Counted from the stretch's first letter, positions 32,666-43,005 are shown. The stretch is DNA of 64,000 nt from Flavobacterium lacustre (GCF_027474525.2 NZ_CP114882.2:1426001-1490000); one strand, 5' to 3'. Made by a program: numbers and translations. The notes: generated by a model from the letters alone, not told the origin.

Positions 32666-33908
32666 AAAAATTATAGTAAGCACTTGCCTGCTTTTGTCAT
32701 TCGTATCTTTTGCTCAAGAAGGAACTGCGTCTCCTTATTCTTTTTTCGGAATTGGTGATGTGAGATACAAAGGAACGACTGAGGTACGTTCTATGGGAGG
32801 AGTTGCAGTTGAGCAGGACAGTATTCATATTAATTTAGATAATCCGGCAGCTTATGCCAATTTAAAATTGACCACTTTTGCCATTGGCGGAAGTTATAAT
32901 GCCACAAAATTAAAAACGGAAAGCGAGTCAGCAAGTACACGAAGAACAACATTGGATTATTTGGCCGTTGGTGTGCCTTTAGGAAAATTTGGTTTTGGTT
33001 TTGGATTAATTCCTTATTCTTCGGTAGGCTACAAAATAGAATCTATTGCTGCCGATGCTTCAGAAAACAGCACTCGTTTTAAAGGATCCGGTGGTTTAAA
33101 TAAAGTGTTTTTAGGTGTTGGATATAGCATTATTCCTGGTTTGAGTATTGGTGCTGATGCACATTATAATTTTGGAAAAATTGAAACTAGTAGTTTAGAG
33201 TTTGTTACAGGGATTCCAGTTGGGACTAGGGAATTAAATAAAATTGATTTATCTGGAGTTAATTTTAATGCAGGAATGATGTATCAGACTAAAATAACTA
33301 AAAAATTAACTTTTTACAGTAGTTTGAATTATACGTTAGAGAGCACTTTGACATCTACTAATACAAGAAATATTTCGACGGGATTGTTGAATTCTAATTT
33401 TGATATTACTGTAGTTGATACTACGGATGATGTTGTCTATAAATCAGATTTGACTTTGCCAAGTAAAATTACATTTGGCGCCGGTATAGGAGAGTCTAAA
33501 AAATGGCTTTTGGGAGCTCAATTTAGTACACGTGACGCGGGTAGTTTAGCAAATAACTACAATGATATGGCAAATGTCACATACGAAAAACAACAAAAAT
33601 TCAGTGTTGGGGGGTATTATATTCCAAATTATAATTCATTTACAAGTTATACTAAACGAATTGTTTACCGAGCTGGTTTGAGATATGAAAAAACAGGTTT
33701 GATTGTTGACTCTGAAGCTATAAATGATATTGGATTTACTTTAGGTTTGGGAATGCCAATTACGGGTTCTTTTTCTAATGTAAATTTCGGTTTTGAATTA
33801 GGAAAAAAAGGAACTACAAATTCAAATCTTGTTCAAGAAAATTACGCTAACTTTAGTGTAAGTTTATCTCTTAACGACAAATGGTTTGAAAAGAGAAAAT
33901 TCAATTAA
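32658..33908 (+). CDS. Outer-membrane beta-barrel protein of unknown function
   Basis: A 416-residue protein with a signal peptide (1-19, SFVSFAQ). The N-terminus reads GTASPYSFFGIGDVRYKG, then repeated amphipathic strands, ending ANFSVSLSLNDKWFEKRKFN. The pattern (SMGGVAVEQD, LDNPAAYANL) resembles FadL/OmpP1- or PorV-like barrels of flavobacteria. It overlaps coaX by 8 bp and precedes lptC, so a link to outer-membrane assembly is possible, but the cargo is unknown. Confidence 0.7.
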   Translation: MIKKIIVSTCLLLSFVSFAQEGTASPYSFFGIGDVRYKGTTEVRSMGGVAVEQDSIHINLDNPAAYANLKLTTFAIGGSYNATKLKTESESASTRRTTLDYLAVGVPLGKFGFGFGLIPYSSVGYKIESIAADASENSTRFKGSGGLNKVFLGVGYSIIPGLSIGADAHYNFGKIETSSLEFVTGIPVGTRELNKIDLSGVNFNAGMMYQTKITKKLTFYSSLNYTLESTLTSTNTRNISTGLLNSNFDITVVDTTDDVVYKSDLTLPSKITFGAGIGESKKWLLGAQFSTRDAGSLANNYNDMANVTYEKQQKFSVGGYYIPNYNSFTSYTKRIVYRAGLRYEKTGLIVDSEAINDIGFTLGLGMPITGSFSNVNFGFELGKKGTTNSNLVQENYANFSVSLSLNDKWFEKRKFN

Positions 33909-33953
33909 TCTCCGGAGAGCATAAATAACTCCACTTTGTTACGTTTGTATACT

Positions 33954-34508
33954 ATGACTTTTTTTAAACAAAATATACTATTTCAAGGAATCACGGTCTT
34001 CGCCGTGATGCTTTTTTTTGGGTGTGAAAGTAATTTTAAAGAAGTACAAAAAATAAATTTTTCTGATTTTGTGCCGAGTACAGATGCGGATGATGTGAAT
34101 GTAAAATATACCGATTCAGGTCGCATTACCGGAATTTTGGTAAGTTCAAAAATGTTAGATTTTTCAAGTGTGGATTTTCCGTTTACAGAGTTTCCAAAAG
34201 GAATTGATGTTACTTTATATGATAAAAAAGGAAAAAAAACATTTATCAAAGCCACTTACGCAATTTCGTATAAACCAACAGGTATTATAGATTTACAAGG
34301 AAAGGTGAAAATCACTTCGGATGACGGAAAAATTCTTGAAACCGAACAATTGTATTTCGACCAAAAAAATGATTGGTTTTATACCGAAAGAAAATTTAAA
34401 TTTACGGATCCAAAAGGCGTTTCAAACGGTCAGGGAATTGATTTCAGTAAAGACTTTAAAGTTATAAATTCGCAAAGAATAACCGGCGAAATTGATTCGG
34501 CCGATTAA
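33954..34508 (+). CDS. lptC: LPS export protein LptC (lipoprotein form)
   Basis: 184 residues from the ATG at 33954; an in-frame ATG at 33936 is possible. A lipoprotein-type signal ends MLFFGC, unlike the membrane-helix LptC of E. coli. The periplasmic domain has the LptC/LptA-type repeated strand pattern (KGIDVTLYDKKGKKTF, LQGKVKITSDDGKILETEQL, YFDQKNDWFYTE). It should bridge the inner-membrane LPS extractor to the periplasmic bridge. Confidence 0.8.
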   Translation: MTFFKQNILFQGITVFAVMLFFGCESNFKEVQKINFSDFVPSTDADDVNVKYTDSGRITGILVSSKMLDFSSVDFPFTEFPKGIDVTLYDKKGKKTFIKATYAISYKPTGIIDLQGKVKITSDDGKILETEQLYFDQKNDWFYTERKFKFTDPKGVSNGQGIDFSKDFKVINSQRITGEIDSAD

Positions 34509-34525
34509 ATTAAAAAATATAAATT

Positions 34526-34720
34526 ATGAGTTACCTTAAGTTTACCCCTTACATTTATCTTGTTTTTGGAATTTACCTTATATATGATGGATTTACTAAA
34601 ATCAGTGATCCAAACGAAAACCCTTGGTTTAGTTTTGTATTCGCAGGATTAGCCGTTTTTATGTTTTTCTTCAGAATGAAATTCGCTAAAAAATTCGAAG
34701 ACCGAAATAAAAAAGCGTAA
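34526..34720 (+). CDS. Small conserved two-helix membrane protein
   Basis: 64 residues with two membrane helices (about 8-24 and 35-51) and a basic tail (KKFEDRNKKA). It lies between lptC (17 bp) and the CBS-domain membrane protein (3 bp), so it is part of that operon. Function unknown. Confidence 0.65.
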   Translation: MSYLKFTPYIYLVFGIYLIYDGFTKISDPNENPWFSFVFAGLAVFMFFFRMKFAKKFEDRNKKA

Positions 34721-34723
34721 TTC

Positions 34724-35983
34724 ATGGAAATAAGTATCATATTATTGTGCTTAATACTATGTGCCTTTTTCTCGGGAATGGAGATTGCTTTTATTTCGTC
34801 AAATAAAATTTACCTCGAAATCGAAAAGAAACAAGATAGTTTTGTTTCAAAAATCCTGACTAAACTTACCGAAAAACCTTCTAAGTTTATTGTTGCAATG
34901 CTTATTGGTAATAACATAGCATTAGTTATTTATGGGTTTTTTATGGGGGAATTATTAATGCATTGGGTTGATGGGTTGGGCTATCATTTCTCTGGCGTTT
35001 TAAATTTAATTGTTCAAACCTCACTGTCTACTTTTATCGTTTTGATTACGGCAGAGTTTTTGCCTAAAGTTTTCTTTCAAATTTATGCCAATTCTTTATT
35101 GAAATTTTTTGCGCTTCCGGCGTATTTTTTTTACAGACTATTTTACTTTGTCTCAACTTTTTTTATTTGGATTTCTGATTTTGTGCTAAGAAAATTTTTC
35201 AAAACTCAGGGCGATCAGATACAATTGTATTTCAGTAAAGTAGAATTAGGGAATTATATCACCGAGCAAATGAGCACGGTGGAAGATAATGAAGAAGTCG
35301 ATTCTGAAATACAAATTTTTCAAAATGCATTAGAATTTTCGGGTGTAAAAGCCAGAGATGTGATGACGCCCAGAACCGAAATTTCGGCAATAGACTTGTA
35401 CGATTCGGTTTCAGAATTGAAAGAATTGTTTATAAAAACGGGTTATTCTAAAATTGTAGTGTATCAAAACTCACTCGATGACATTATTGGATACGTGCAT
35501 TCTTTTGATTTATTCAAAAAACCAAAAACAATTAAAGAGATTCTGATTTCGGTTGAATTTGTGCCAGAAACCATTTATATCAAAGATGCGATGAGTTTGT
35601 TGACCAAAAAAAGAAAAAGTGTCGCAGTAGTTTTAGACGAATATGGTGGAACTTCGGGAATTATAACTATCGAAGATATTGTGGAAGAGCTTTTTGGAGA
35701 AATTGAAGACGAACACGATTCGGACGAAGAGCTGATTGAAAAAGAATTAGAGGAAGGAACTTATCTTTTTTCAACACGATTGGATGTAGAATTTTTAAAC
35801 CAAACCTATAAGTTTGATATTCCCGAAAGTGATTCGTATAGTACTTTGGGAGGATTTATAGTCGATTTTACTAAAGATATCCCTCAAAAAGGCGATTTAA
35901 TCACCATCGATAACTATCGATTTGTAATTGAAGAAGCCACAAATAAGAAAATAGAATTGGTTAAAATGACTGTAGTGGAGTAA
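34724..35983 (+). CDS. CNNM/CorC-type membrane protein with CBS domains
   Basis: 419 residues. The N-terminal DUF21/CNNM transmembrane domain (about 1-160) begins LCAFFSGMEIAFISSNKIYL. A pair of CBS domains follows (about 205-325, from VKARDVMTPRTEISAID to DEYGGTSGIITIEDIVEELF) and then a CorC_HlyC domain (about 340-415). Members are linked to Mg2+ or Co2+ transport, though often named hemolysins. GldE of gliding motility has the same layout, but no gld genes are adjacent, so a general ion-transport role is more likely. Confidence 0.85.
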   Translation: MEISIILLCLILCAFFSGMEIAFISSNKIYLEIEKKQDSFVSKILTKLTEKPSKFIVAMLIGNNIALVIYGFFMGELLMHWVDGLGYHFSGVLNLIVQTSLSTFIVLITAEFLPKVFFQIYANSLLKFFALPAYFFYRLFYFVSTFFIWISDFVLRKFFKTQGDQIQLYFSKVELGNYITEQMSTVEDNEEVDSEIQIFQNALEFSGVKARDVMTPRTEISAIDLYDSVSELKELFIKTGYSKIVVYQNSLDDIIGYVHSFDLFKKPKTIKEILISVEFVPETIYIKDAMSLLTKKRKSVAVVLDEYGGTSGIITIEDIVEELFGEIEDEHDSDEELIEKELEEGTYLFSTRLDVEFLNQTYKFDIPESDSYSTLGGFIVDFTKDIPQKGDLITIDNYRFVIEEATNKKIELVKMTVVE

Positions 35984-36090
35984 TTTTTTTAGAAAATTAA
36001 AATTTCTTGAAAAATAAAACGCTACTAGTATTATTATTAATTAGATAATTGTATTTTCGCAAACTGAATTTAAAATTAACAACAATAAAA

Positions 36091-38190
36091 ATGGCAGTTT
36101 TAGCAAAAATTAGACAACGTTCCGCTTTATTGATAGCAGCTATTGCAATTGCATTATTTGCATTTATAATACAAGATCTTATTGGTAAAGGTGGCTTTAG
36201 CCAAAACACAAAAGATGTAGGAAGCATCGATGGAAAAGATATTTCATTTGAAGACTTTAGACTTAAAGTAAGCAATGTTGAAAAAAGTGGTCAAGGGATT
36301 ACTTCAACAGCGGCAGCAAACAGAGTTTGGGATCAAGAAGTTTCTATTGCTTTGCTAACAGCCGAATTTGATAAATTAGGATTGAGAGTTGGAGAGAAAC
36401 ACATTATCGAAGTTTTGAAAGCAGATCAAAATATTGGAAAAAACCCAATGTTTTTGAACGCAGCAGGAATGTTTGATTTGGCAAAATTCAAAGATTATTT
36501 CAAAACTAATCCAGAGCAAGCTCAATATTTGAAAGACAGAGAAAAAGATGCAGAACTAAATGCTAAATTTCAAATCTACAACACACTTATCAAAGCAGGA
36601 GTTTACACAACGGAAAGCGAAGGTAAATTGAAATATGAAATGGAGTCTAACAAAGTAAACTTTGCTTATGTTGCCGGTTTATATTCTACCATCAAAGACA
36701 GTGATGTTAAAGTTACTGATGCTGAGATTGTAGATTTCATGAAGAAAAATGAAAAGAAATACAAAGCGGACGAATCTAGAGAAGTAGAATACGTTTTGAT
36801 TGAAGATAAAGCTTCTAAAGAAGATGAAAATGAAGTGAAAAATAAAATCACTGCATTGTTATCAGGAAGCGTAGTTTATAACCAAGCAACAGGTAAAAAT
36901 GATACATTGCAAGGGTTTAGAACAGCAACAAATACAATTGATTTTGTAAATTCAAATTCAGATGTGCCTTACGATTCGTCTTATGTTGCCAAAAAAGATT
37001 TGCCTGCAATTGATGCGGAGCAATTATATAACTTAGCTCCTGGAGCGGTTTATGGACCTTACAAGTTTGGTAGTTACTACTGTATTTCTAAATCTTTAGG
37101 AAGAAAAGCAGGCGTTAATGCGAAAGCAAGTCATATCTTGATCAGTTACCAAGGAACACAAGTTCCAAACCAAAAAGAAAATAGAACGAAAGAAGAAGCT
37201 AAAGCAAAAGCAGAGTCTATCTTAGCTCAAGTAACAGCAAATCCCGATAGTTTTTTAATGTTAGCATTTACTGCTTCTGATGATTCTTCTTCTCAACAAG
37301 GAGGTGATTTAGGTTATTTTGGTCCAAACCAAATGGTAAAACCTTTCAATGATTTTGTTTTCAATAACAGTATTGGAAAAGTAGGTTTGGTTGAAACTCC
37401 TTTTGGTTTCCACATTATCAAAATTACAGACAAACAAGACGGAATTCGTTTAGCTACTGTAGCTCAAAAAGTAGAAGCTTCTGAAGCAACTTCTGACAAG
37501 ATATTTACAGAAGCAACCAAATTTGAAATGGATGCTGTTGATAAAGATTTTAATAAAGCAGCAAAAGAGATGAAATTGACTATTGCAGCTCCAGTAACTG
37601 TAAAAGCAATGGATGAAGCTTTTGGACCTCTTGGAAATCAAAGAACAATCGTAAGATGGGCTTTTGAAGATGATACTAAAGAAGGTGCTGTGAAAAGATT
37701 TGAAGTAGCTAATTTAGGTCACGTAATTGCAAAACTTAAAAAAATTGATAATTCAGGGTTAGTAGCCGTTAGTTTAGTGAGACCATATGTTGAGCCAATT
37801 CTTAAAAACAAGAAAAAAGCCGAATTGATTAAAGCTAAAATGACTGGAAGTTCTCTTGAAGCAATTGCAAAAGCTACAGGTTCAACAGTACAACAAGTGA
37901 CTGGTGTAACTATGGAAAATCCGGTTTTGGCTGGAGGAGTTGGTCAAGAGCCAAAAGTAGTTGGAAATGCATTTGCATTATCAGCTAATAAATTATCAGC
38001 ACCAATCGAAGGAAATACAGGCGTTTATGTTGTTAAAAATGTAAGCATAGTAAAAGCACCAGCTTTGAAAAATCATGCGCCTTATGTTGCAAAATTAAAA
38101 GCACAAAGCGCTTCTGATGCAAATAGAGTTGTTCCTGCATTGAAAGCTAATGCTACAATCGTAGATAACAGAAAACTATTTAATTACTAA
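36091..38190 (+). CDS. PpiD/SurA-like periplasmic peptidyl-prolyl isomerase
   Basis: 699 residues from the ATG at 36091. The in-frame ATG at 36049 lies before a probable -7 box (TATTTTCG, 36052-36059) and is rejected. One N-terminal membrane helix (SALLIAAIAIALFAFIIQDL) anchors it, as in PpiD. A SurA_N-like region follows, then a parvulin (PPIC) domain at about 335-440 (ASHILISY ... GGDLGYFGPNQMVKPF ... TPFGFHIIKI). A long C-terminal region may contain a second, decayed parvulin-like domain. It assists folding of exported and outer-membrane proteins. Confidence 0.88.
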   Translation: MAVLAKIRQRSALLIAAIAIALFAFIIQDLIGKGGFSQNTKDVGSIDGKDISFEDFRLKVSNVEKSGQGITSTAAANRVWDQEVSIALLTAEFDKLGLRVGEKHIIEVLKADQNIGKNPMFLNAAGMFDLAKFKDYFKTNPEQAQYLKDREKDAELNAKFQIYNTLIKAGVYTTESEGKLKYEMESNKVNFAYVAGLYSTIKDSDVKVTDAEIVDFMKKNEKKYKADESREVEYVLIEDKASKEDENEVKNKITALLSGSVVYNQATGKNDTLQGFRTATNTIDFVNSNSDVPYDSSYVAKKDLPAIDAEQLYNLAPGAVYGPYKFGSYYCISKSLGRKAGVNAKASHILISYQGTQVPNQKENRTKEEAKAKAESILAQVTANPDSFLMLAFTASDDSSSQQGGDLGYFGPNQMVKPFNDFVFNNSIGKVGLVETPFGFHIIKITDKQDGIRLATVAQKVEASEATSDKIFTEATKFEMDAVDKDFNKAAKEMKLTIAAPVTVKAMDEAFGPLGNQRTIVRWAFEDDTKEGAVKRFEVANLGHVIAKLKKIDNSGLVAVSLVRPYVEPILKNKKKAELIKAKMTGSSLEAIAKATGSTVQQVTGVTMENPVLAGGVGQEPKVVGNAFALSANKLSAPIEGNTGVYVVKNVSIVKAPALKNHAPYVAKLKAQSASDANRVVPALKANATIVDNRKLFNY

Positions 38191-38216
38191 AAATTGTAAT
38201 TTAAAAGTTCAACAAT

Positions 38217-38256
38217 AAAAAATCCCGATGCATTTAATGTATCGGGATTTTCTTTT
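38217..38256. terminator. Bidirectional terminator between ppiD-like and GYDIA genes
   Basis: A stem AAAATCCCGAT / ATCGGGATTTT has T runs on both strands and lies between two convergent genes. Confidence 0.75.
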
Positions 38257-38288
38257 ATAAAGCAATTAGTAAAATAACGTAAGCAGTT

Positions 38289-39203
38289 TTACAGTATCAT
38301 TTCGCTGTAAGGAATAATGGTTTCATATCCTTTGGAAGCAAAATAATCTTTTGGGTTTTCCTTTGAAATCGCTAAAATAAAATCGCCACCCCAAGCTCCA
38401 AGACTTTTTAGAACCCCTTTAAAATCAGGAAATAAAGCTTCTTTTACTGTTTTCATCTCGAGAATGTTACTCATGGCAATTTCATGTTTTTCTATTGCTG
38501 CGGCAAACGATTTAAGCGTCGTAGCCTCAATTACAGCTTGAGTAATTGTATTGTTTGTGGTTATATTTTTTTCTAAATGATTGTTTTTATTATTGTAATA
38601 CGAAGCAATTGCCACTTTACTGCTTTGTTTTTTATTGAGATAAACGAAATATAAGTTTTCGGCAAAATCAGGGTTGAAAATTACTTTTTCAACAATTGGC
38701 TTGTCTTCTACTATAGCGTACAAAATAGGAGTGTTATTTTGCGCACAGGCGATGTCGTAGCCGCTACCGCCAAAACTATTTTTGAGTAATATAAAAGCGT
38801 CAATTTGCAGCCATTGTGCAATGTTGTTGATTAAGGTCGATGAGGTTCCTAATCCCCATTTTTTAGGAAATCCCAGTTCGGTTGTGATTAAATATCCTTC
38901 TGATTCATTGATAAACTTTGGGTTTAGTAAATAAGCTTCGTGCAAAATGGCTATTAATGTGTTTTTTACCGATTCGATTTCTGAATCTAACGGGTTTGTG
39001 ATTTCAGAAAAAGTAAGGGTTTCTTTGAACCATATACTGTGGTCAACATCATAACTTTCCCAGTGTATTTCTTGGTTGTTTCCTTTTTCAATGATTAGGT
39101 TCTGACCAAATTTTGTTGGTAATGCAAAAGCTTTGGCTCCGTCAAGAACCAGATATTCGCCTGTTATTAAAAGTTTTCCGTTGCTGTAGAATGTTTGTTT
39201 CAT
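38289..39203 (-). CDS. GYDIA-family GHMP kinase (mevalonate pathway)
   Basis: A 304-residue GHMP-superfamily kinase. It has the ATP loop as PKKWGLGTSSTLIN and the family-naming motif GGSGYDIACAQ. It starts GKLLITGEYLVLDGAKAFALP, as mevalonate and phosphomevalonate kinases do. With HMG-CoA reductase next upstream on the same strand (96 bp apart), a mevalonate or phosphomevalonate kinase role in isoprenoid synthesis is likely; which of the two is not decidable here. Confidence 0.85.
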   Translation of the reverse strand: MKQTFYSNGKLLITGEYLVLDGAKAFALPTKFGQNLIIEKGNNQEIHWESYDVDHSIWFKETLTFSEITNPLDSEIESVKNTLIAILHEAYLLNPKFINESEGYLITTELGFPKKWGLGTSSTLINNIAQWLQIDAFILLKNSFGGSGYDIACAQNNTPILYAIVEDKPIVEKVIFNPDFAENLYFVYLNKKQSSKVAIASYYNNKNNHLEKNITTNNTITQAVIEATTLKSFAAAIEKHEIAMSNILEMKTVKEALFPDFKGVLKSLGAWGGDFILAISKENPKDYFASKGYETIIPYSEMIL

Positions 39204-39214
39204 TTGTATATTTT

Positions 39215-39290
39215 TAGCCCCGATGGAAACGGCATCCTCTTGTGGCGGTGTTCGCCATAAGAGATATAGTGTACAGCGGGATTAAGCTCC
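39215..39290 (+). repeat. Dispersed repeat with variable hairpin, copy 1
   Basis: The ends TAGCCCCGATGGAAACGGCATCC and AGCGGGATTAAGCTCC flank an 11 bp hairpin with one wobble pair (CTCTTGTGGCG / CGCCATAAGAG, loop GTGTT). A diverged copy with the same ends but a longer and unrelated hairpin lies at 53784-53926. It fills the gap between two co-directional minus-strand genes. Confidence 0.75.
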
Positions 39291-39299
39291 TGGTGGGTA

Positions 39300-40616
39300 T
39301 TATTTTCTTAGATTTTCAATGTAGTCGACAACGGCACTATGCGAAACGACATGATGTTTGAAATGTTTCCGAATTAAAACACGTTCATCCTCATTGGCCT
39401 CAAACTGATTCAGGATGTTGTTCAGGTGCATTTTCATGTGTCCGTCTTGAATTCCTGTTGTGGTCAAGGAGCGTAATGCGGCAAAATTTTGAGCTAAACC
39501 TGCCACAGCCACGATTTGCATTAGTTCTCTAGCCGATGGTTTTTCAAGCATTTCTAACGAAAGTTTGACCAATGGATGCAAGGAAGTTAATCCGCCAACG
39601 GTGCCTAATGCTAAAGGAATTTCCATCCAGAATGTAAAAATTCCGTCTTCAATTTTGGCATGAGACAAACTGGAATATTGTCCGTTTCGCGAAGCATACG
39701 CATGGATTCCGGCTTCTACGGCTCTGAAATCATTGCCCGTTGCCAGAACCACGGCGTCAATTCCGTTCATGATTCCTTTATTGTGAGTTACAGCACGGAA
39801 AGGTTCGACTTCGGCAATTTGAACGGCTTGCACAAATTTTTCTGCGAATTCTTGCGGGTCGTTTATGTGTTTTTCTTCTAAAGCATTGATAGGACAAGAA
39901 ACTTCGGCTCTAACGATGCAATTGGGAACATAATTGGAAAGGATGCTCATTACGACTTGAATGTCTTTTTCAGAAGCTGAAAACAATTCATAATCAAGTG
40001 CTTCTTCTTTTAAAGTTTTAGCAAATTGCTCTAAACACGAATTGATGAAGTTCGCGCCCATGCTGTCTTTGGTTTCAAAAGTAGCATGAAGCTGAAAATA
40101 ATTGGGAATTAATTTAGTTTTGTCTTTTAGAACAATATCTAAAATTCCGCCTCCTCTTTTTTGCATATTTTTAGTGATACTTTCTGTATCAGCAAAAAAT
40201 TTAGCTTTGGTTTGGTTGAAAAAGGATTCCAGTTTTAAAGCATCTCCTTTGAACATAAAATGTACTTGTCCGATTTTTTCGGTATTGATAACGGTAGTTT
40301 TAAAGCCACCGCGAGTAGACCAAAATTTTGCAGCTTTTGCGGCAGCGGCCACTACGGAACTTTCTTCAATAGCCATCGGAATGGTGCTGTATTTTCCGTT
40401 AATTAGAAAATTTGGAGCGACTCCAAGCGGAATATAGAAATTTGATATCGTGTTTTCTATAAATTCATCGTGCAGTTTTTGTATTTTTTCATCAGAATTC
40501 CAATAGTTTTTAAGCAATTGTATGGCTTCCTGTGGTGTTGAAAAGTAGGCAGTTGCAATCCAGTTTATTTTTTCTTCTTTGGATAATTTCGAAAATCCAG
40601 AAACGGCGTTATTCAT
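39300..40616 (-). CDS. Hydroxymethylglutaryl-CoA reductase, class II type
   Basis: 438 residues from the ATG at 40616 (MNNAVSGFSKL); a start at 40655 is possible. It interconverts HMG-CoA and mevalonate with NAD(P)H. Class II signatures include KDSMGANFINSC, the catalytic Lys segment THNKGIMNGIDAV, the Asp segment VLATGNDFRAVEAG, ASRNGQYSSLSH and the GTVGGLTSLHP dinucleotide-binding region. It lies upstream of the GYDIA kinase, consistent with the mevalonate route used by flavobacteria. Confidence 0.92.
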   Translation of the reverse strand: MNNAVSGFSKLSKEEKINWIATAYFSTPQEAIQLLKNYWNSDEKIQKLHDEFIENTISNFYIPLGVAPNFLINGKYSTIPMAIEESSVVAAAAKAAKFWSTRGGFKTTVINTEKIGQVHFMFKGDALKLESFFNQTKAKFFADTESITKNMQKRGGGILDIVLKDKTKLIPNYFQLHATFETKDSMGANFINSCLEQFAKTLKEEALDYELFSASEKDIQVVMSILSNYVPNCIVRAEVSCPINALEEKHINDPQEFAEKFVQAVQIAEVEPFRAVTHNKGIMNGIDAVVLATGNDFRAVEAGIHAYASRNGQYSSLSHAKIEDGIFTFWMEIPLALGTVGGLTSLHPLVKLSLEMLEKPSARELMQIVAVAGLAQNFAALRSLTTTGIQDGHMKMHLNNILNQFEANEDERVLIRKHFKHHVVSHSAVVDYIENLRK

Positions 40617-40794
40617 TCTCAATTGATTATAAGATAATTGTTGGCAAAGATACAATTTTAGCGGTTTTGTTTTTACTGTAGGATATTCAATAAATAGTTT
40701 TGTTTGATATTGTTTTTAACATTTAACATATGAAATGTGAAATAATTGTAAATTTTTCACTAAAATTGAACGTTTTTATATTTACCATACTATC

Positions 40795-42966
40795 ATGAAA
40801 TTAAACACGTTTACGGCCTTATTTTTATTGTTGTGTTTGACTGTTACCGGACAGCAAAAAATCACAATTGAGCAAATCTACAACGGTACTTTTCGTGCCC
40901 AAGGAATGGACGAATTGCAGTCCATGAAAAATACCAACCAATATACGGTATTGAATCCGGACCGAGTTTCCAGAAGTATGCAAATTGATTTATACGATTT
41001 TGCTACTTTAAAGAAAACGGCGACACTTATTGATACTAAAAATTTCCCTGCATTATCGGATGGTATTGACAGTTATACTTTTAGTTCTGATGAGAAACTG
41101 ATTTTGATTGCGAATAATTCCAATCAAATTTTCCGTCATTCCTTTACTGCCGATTATTATTTATACACGATTGAAAGTAAACAATTAACTAAATTATTTG
41201 ATTTTCAGGTGCAGGAACCTACTTTTTCCCCAGACGGAAAGAAGATTGCTTACGCCAAAGAAAATAATCTTTATGTATATGATTTAGCTACAAAACAATC
41301 TACACCAGTTACAACTGACGGTAAGAAAAACAGCATCATCAACGGAATTACGGATTGGGTTTATGAAGAAGAATTTGCTTTTGTAAAAGCATTCGACTGG
41401 AGTGCTGACAGCAAAAAACTGGCCTACATTCGTTTTGACGAAAGTGAGGTTCCGGAATTTTCGATGTCTATTTTTCAAAAAGAACTGTATCCAACAGTTG
41501 AAACGTTCAAATATCCGAAAGCAGGCGAGAAAAATTCAGCCGTTTCCTTGCACATATATGATGTGAATGCTACAACTGTTAAAACAGTAAATCTAGGAAA
41601 CTACAATGATTTTTATATTGCCAGAATGAAATGGACGAACGATGGCAATGTTTTATCCGCACAGGTATTGAATCGTCATCAGGATAATTTAGATTTGTTG
41701 TTTATTGATGGAAATTCCGGAGCTGCAAAAGTAGTTTTGAATGAAAAAGACAAAGCTTATGTTGATGTGACTGATAATTTGACTTTTCTAAAAAACAACA
41801 GCTTTATTTGGACCAGCGAAAAAGATGGATTCAATCATATTTATTGGTATGATAAAAATGGGAAACTAAAAAATCAAGTCACCAAAGGAAAATGGGAAGT
41901 GACTTCTTATTATGGTTTTGACGAGAAAACGAATACTATTTTTTATCAATCGGTAGAGAATGGTTCTGTTAACAGAGCTATTTACAGCATAAATTTAAAC
42001 GGGAAAAACAAGTTGCTTTTGTCCAAAAACATAGGGACAAATGCCGCTACTTTCAGTCCGAATTTTGAATTTTATATCAATACGTTTTCTACGGCCAATC
42101 AGCCAACAACGTATACTTTGAATGCCGTTAAAACCGGAAAACAACTTCAGGTTATCGAAGATAATCAAGCATTGGCTTCGAAACTAAAAGATTTTAACTT
42201 GCCTTCAAAAGAGTTTTTTGTTTTAAAAACAGAAAAAGGGAATGAGTTAAATGCTTGGATTATCAAACCAAAGGATTTTGATGCTTCAAAAAAATATCCT
42301 GTTTTTATGTATCAATATTCTGGTCCAGGATCACAGCAAGTCAATAACGAATGGAACTCTGCAGATGATTATTGGTTTATGATGCTGGCGCAACAAGGCT
42401 ATATCGTTGCTTGTGTGGATGGTCGTGGAACAGGTTTTAAAGGTGCCGATTTCAAGAAAGTAACGCAAAAAGAATTAGGAAAATACGAGGTGGAAGATCA
42501 AATTGATGCCGCCAAAGTAATAGGAAATTATCCGTATGTGGATAAATCCAGAATTGGAATTTGGGGTTGGAGTTACGGAGGGTTCATGGCTTCGAATTGT
42601 ATTTTGAAAGGTGCTGACGTTTTCAAAATGGCAATTGCTGTAGCACCTGTAACCAATTGGCGTTTTTATGACAGTGTTTACACCGAAAGATATATGCAGA
42701 CGCCACAGGAAAATGCTAGTGGTTATGACGAAAATTCACCGATAAATCATGTTGATAAATTGAAAGGGAAATTCCTGTTGATTCATGGTTCAGGAGATGA
42801 TAATGTGCATGTGCAGAATTCGATGCAAATGATGGAAGCTTTAATCCAAGCTAATAAACAATTTGATTCTCAAATTTATCCGGATAAAAACCACGGAATT
42901 TATGGAGGAAAAACCAGAGTGCAATTGTACACTAAAATGACTAACTTTATCAAAGAAAATTTATAA
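40795..42966 (+). CDS. Dipeptidyl peptidase IV (S9 family)
   Basis: Exported serine peptidase of 723 residues that removes X-Pro or X-Ala dipeptides from peptide N-termini. A signal peptide (1-19, LTVTGQ) is followed by a DPPIV_N beta-propeller (about 80-450) with the DWVYEEEF motif that binds the substrate N-terminus. The alpha/beta hydrolase domain has Ser593 in WGWSYGG, Asp668 or Asp669 in GSGDDNVH, and His700 in KNHGIYGG. Two POT peptide carriers follow on the same strand, so released dipeptides could be taken up directly. Confidence 0.92.
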   Translation: MKLNTFTALFLLLCLTVTGQQKITIEQIYNGTFRAQGMDELQSMKNTNQYTVLNPDRVSRSMQIDLYDFATLKKTATLIDTKNFPALSDGIDSYTFSSDEKLILIANNSNQIFRHSFTADYYLYTIESKQLTKLFDFQVQEPTFSPDGKKIAYAKENNLYVYDLATKQSTPVTTDGKKNSIINGITDWVYEEEFAFVKAFDWSADSKKLAYIRFDESEVPEFSMSIFQKELYPTVETFKYPKAGEKNSAVSLHIYDVNATTVKTVNLGNYNDFYIARMKWTNDGNVLSAQVLNRHQDNLDLLFIDGNSGAAKVVLNEKDKAYVDVTDNLTFLKNNSFIWTSEKDGFNHIYWYDKNGKLKNQVTKGKWEVTSYYGFDEKTNTIFYQSVENGSVNRAIYSINLNGKNKLLLSKNIGTNAATFSPNFEFYINTFSTANQPTTYTLNAVKTGKQLQVIEDNQALASKLKDFNLPSKEFFVLKTEKGNELNAWIIKPKDFDASKKYPVFMYQYSGPGSQQVNNEWNSADDYWFMMLAQQGYIVACVDGRGTGFKGADFKKVTQKELGKYEVEDQIDAAKVIGNYPYVDKSRIGIWGWSYGGFMASNCILKGADVFKMAIAVAPVTNWRFYDSVYTERYMQTPQENASGYDENSPINHVDKLKGKFLLIHGSGDDNVHVQNSMQMMEALIQANKQFDSQIYPDKNHGIYGGKTRVQLYTKMTNFIKENL

Positions 42967-43005
42967 TTTAACCGTATTTAAACTAACCAACCAAAAATAA
43001 ATAAT

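Noticed and set aside
34724..35983. Gliding motility protein GldE.
   Set aside because: The domain order is the same, but GldE is normally found with gldD, and no gld gene is near. The general CorC/CNNM label is safer.
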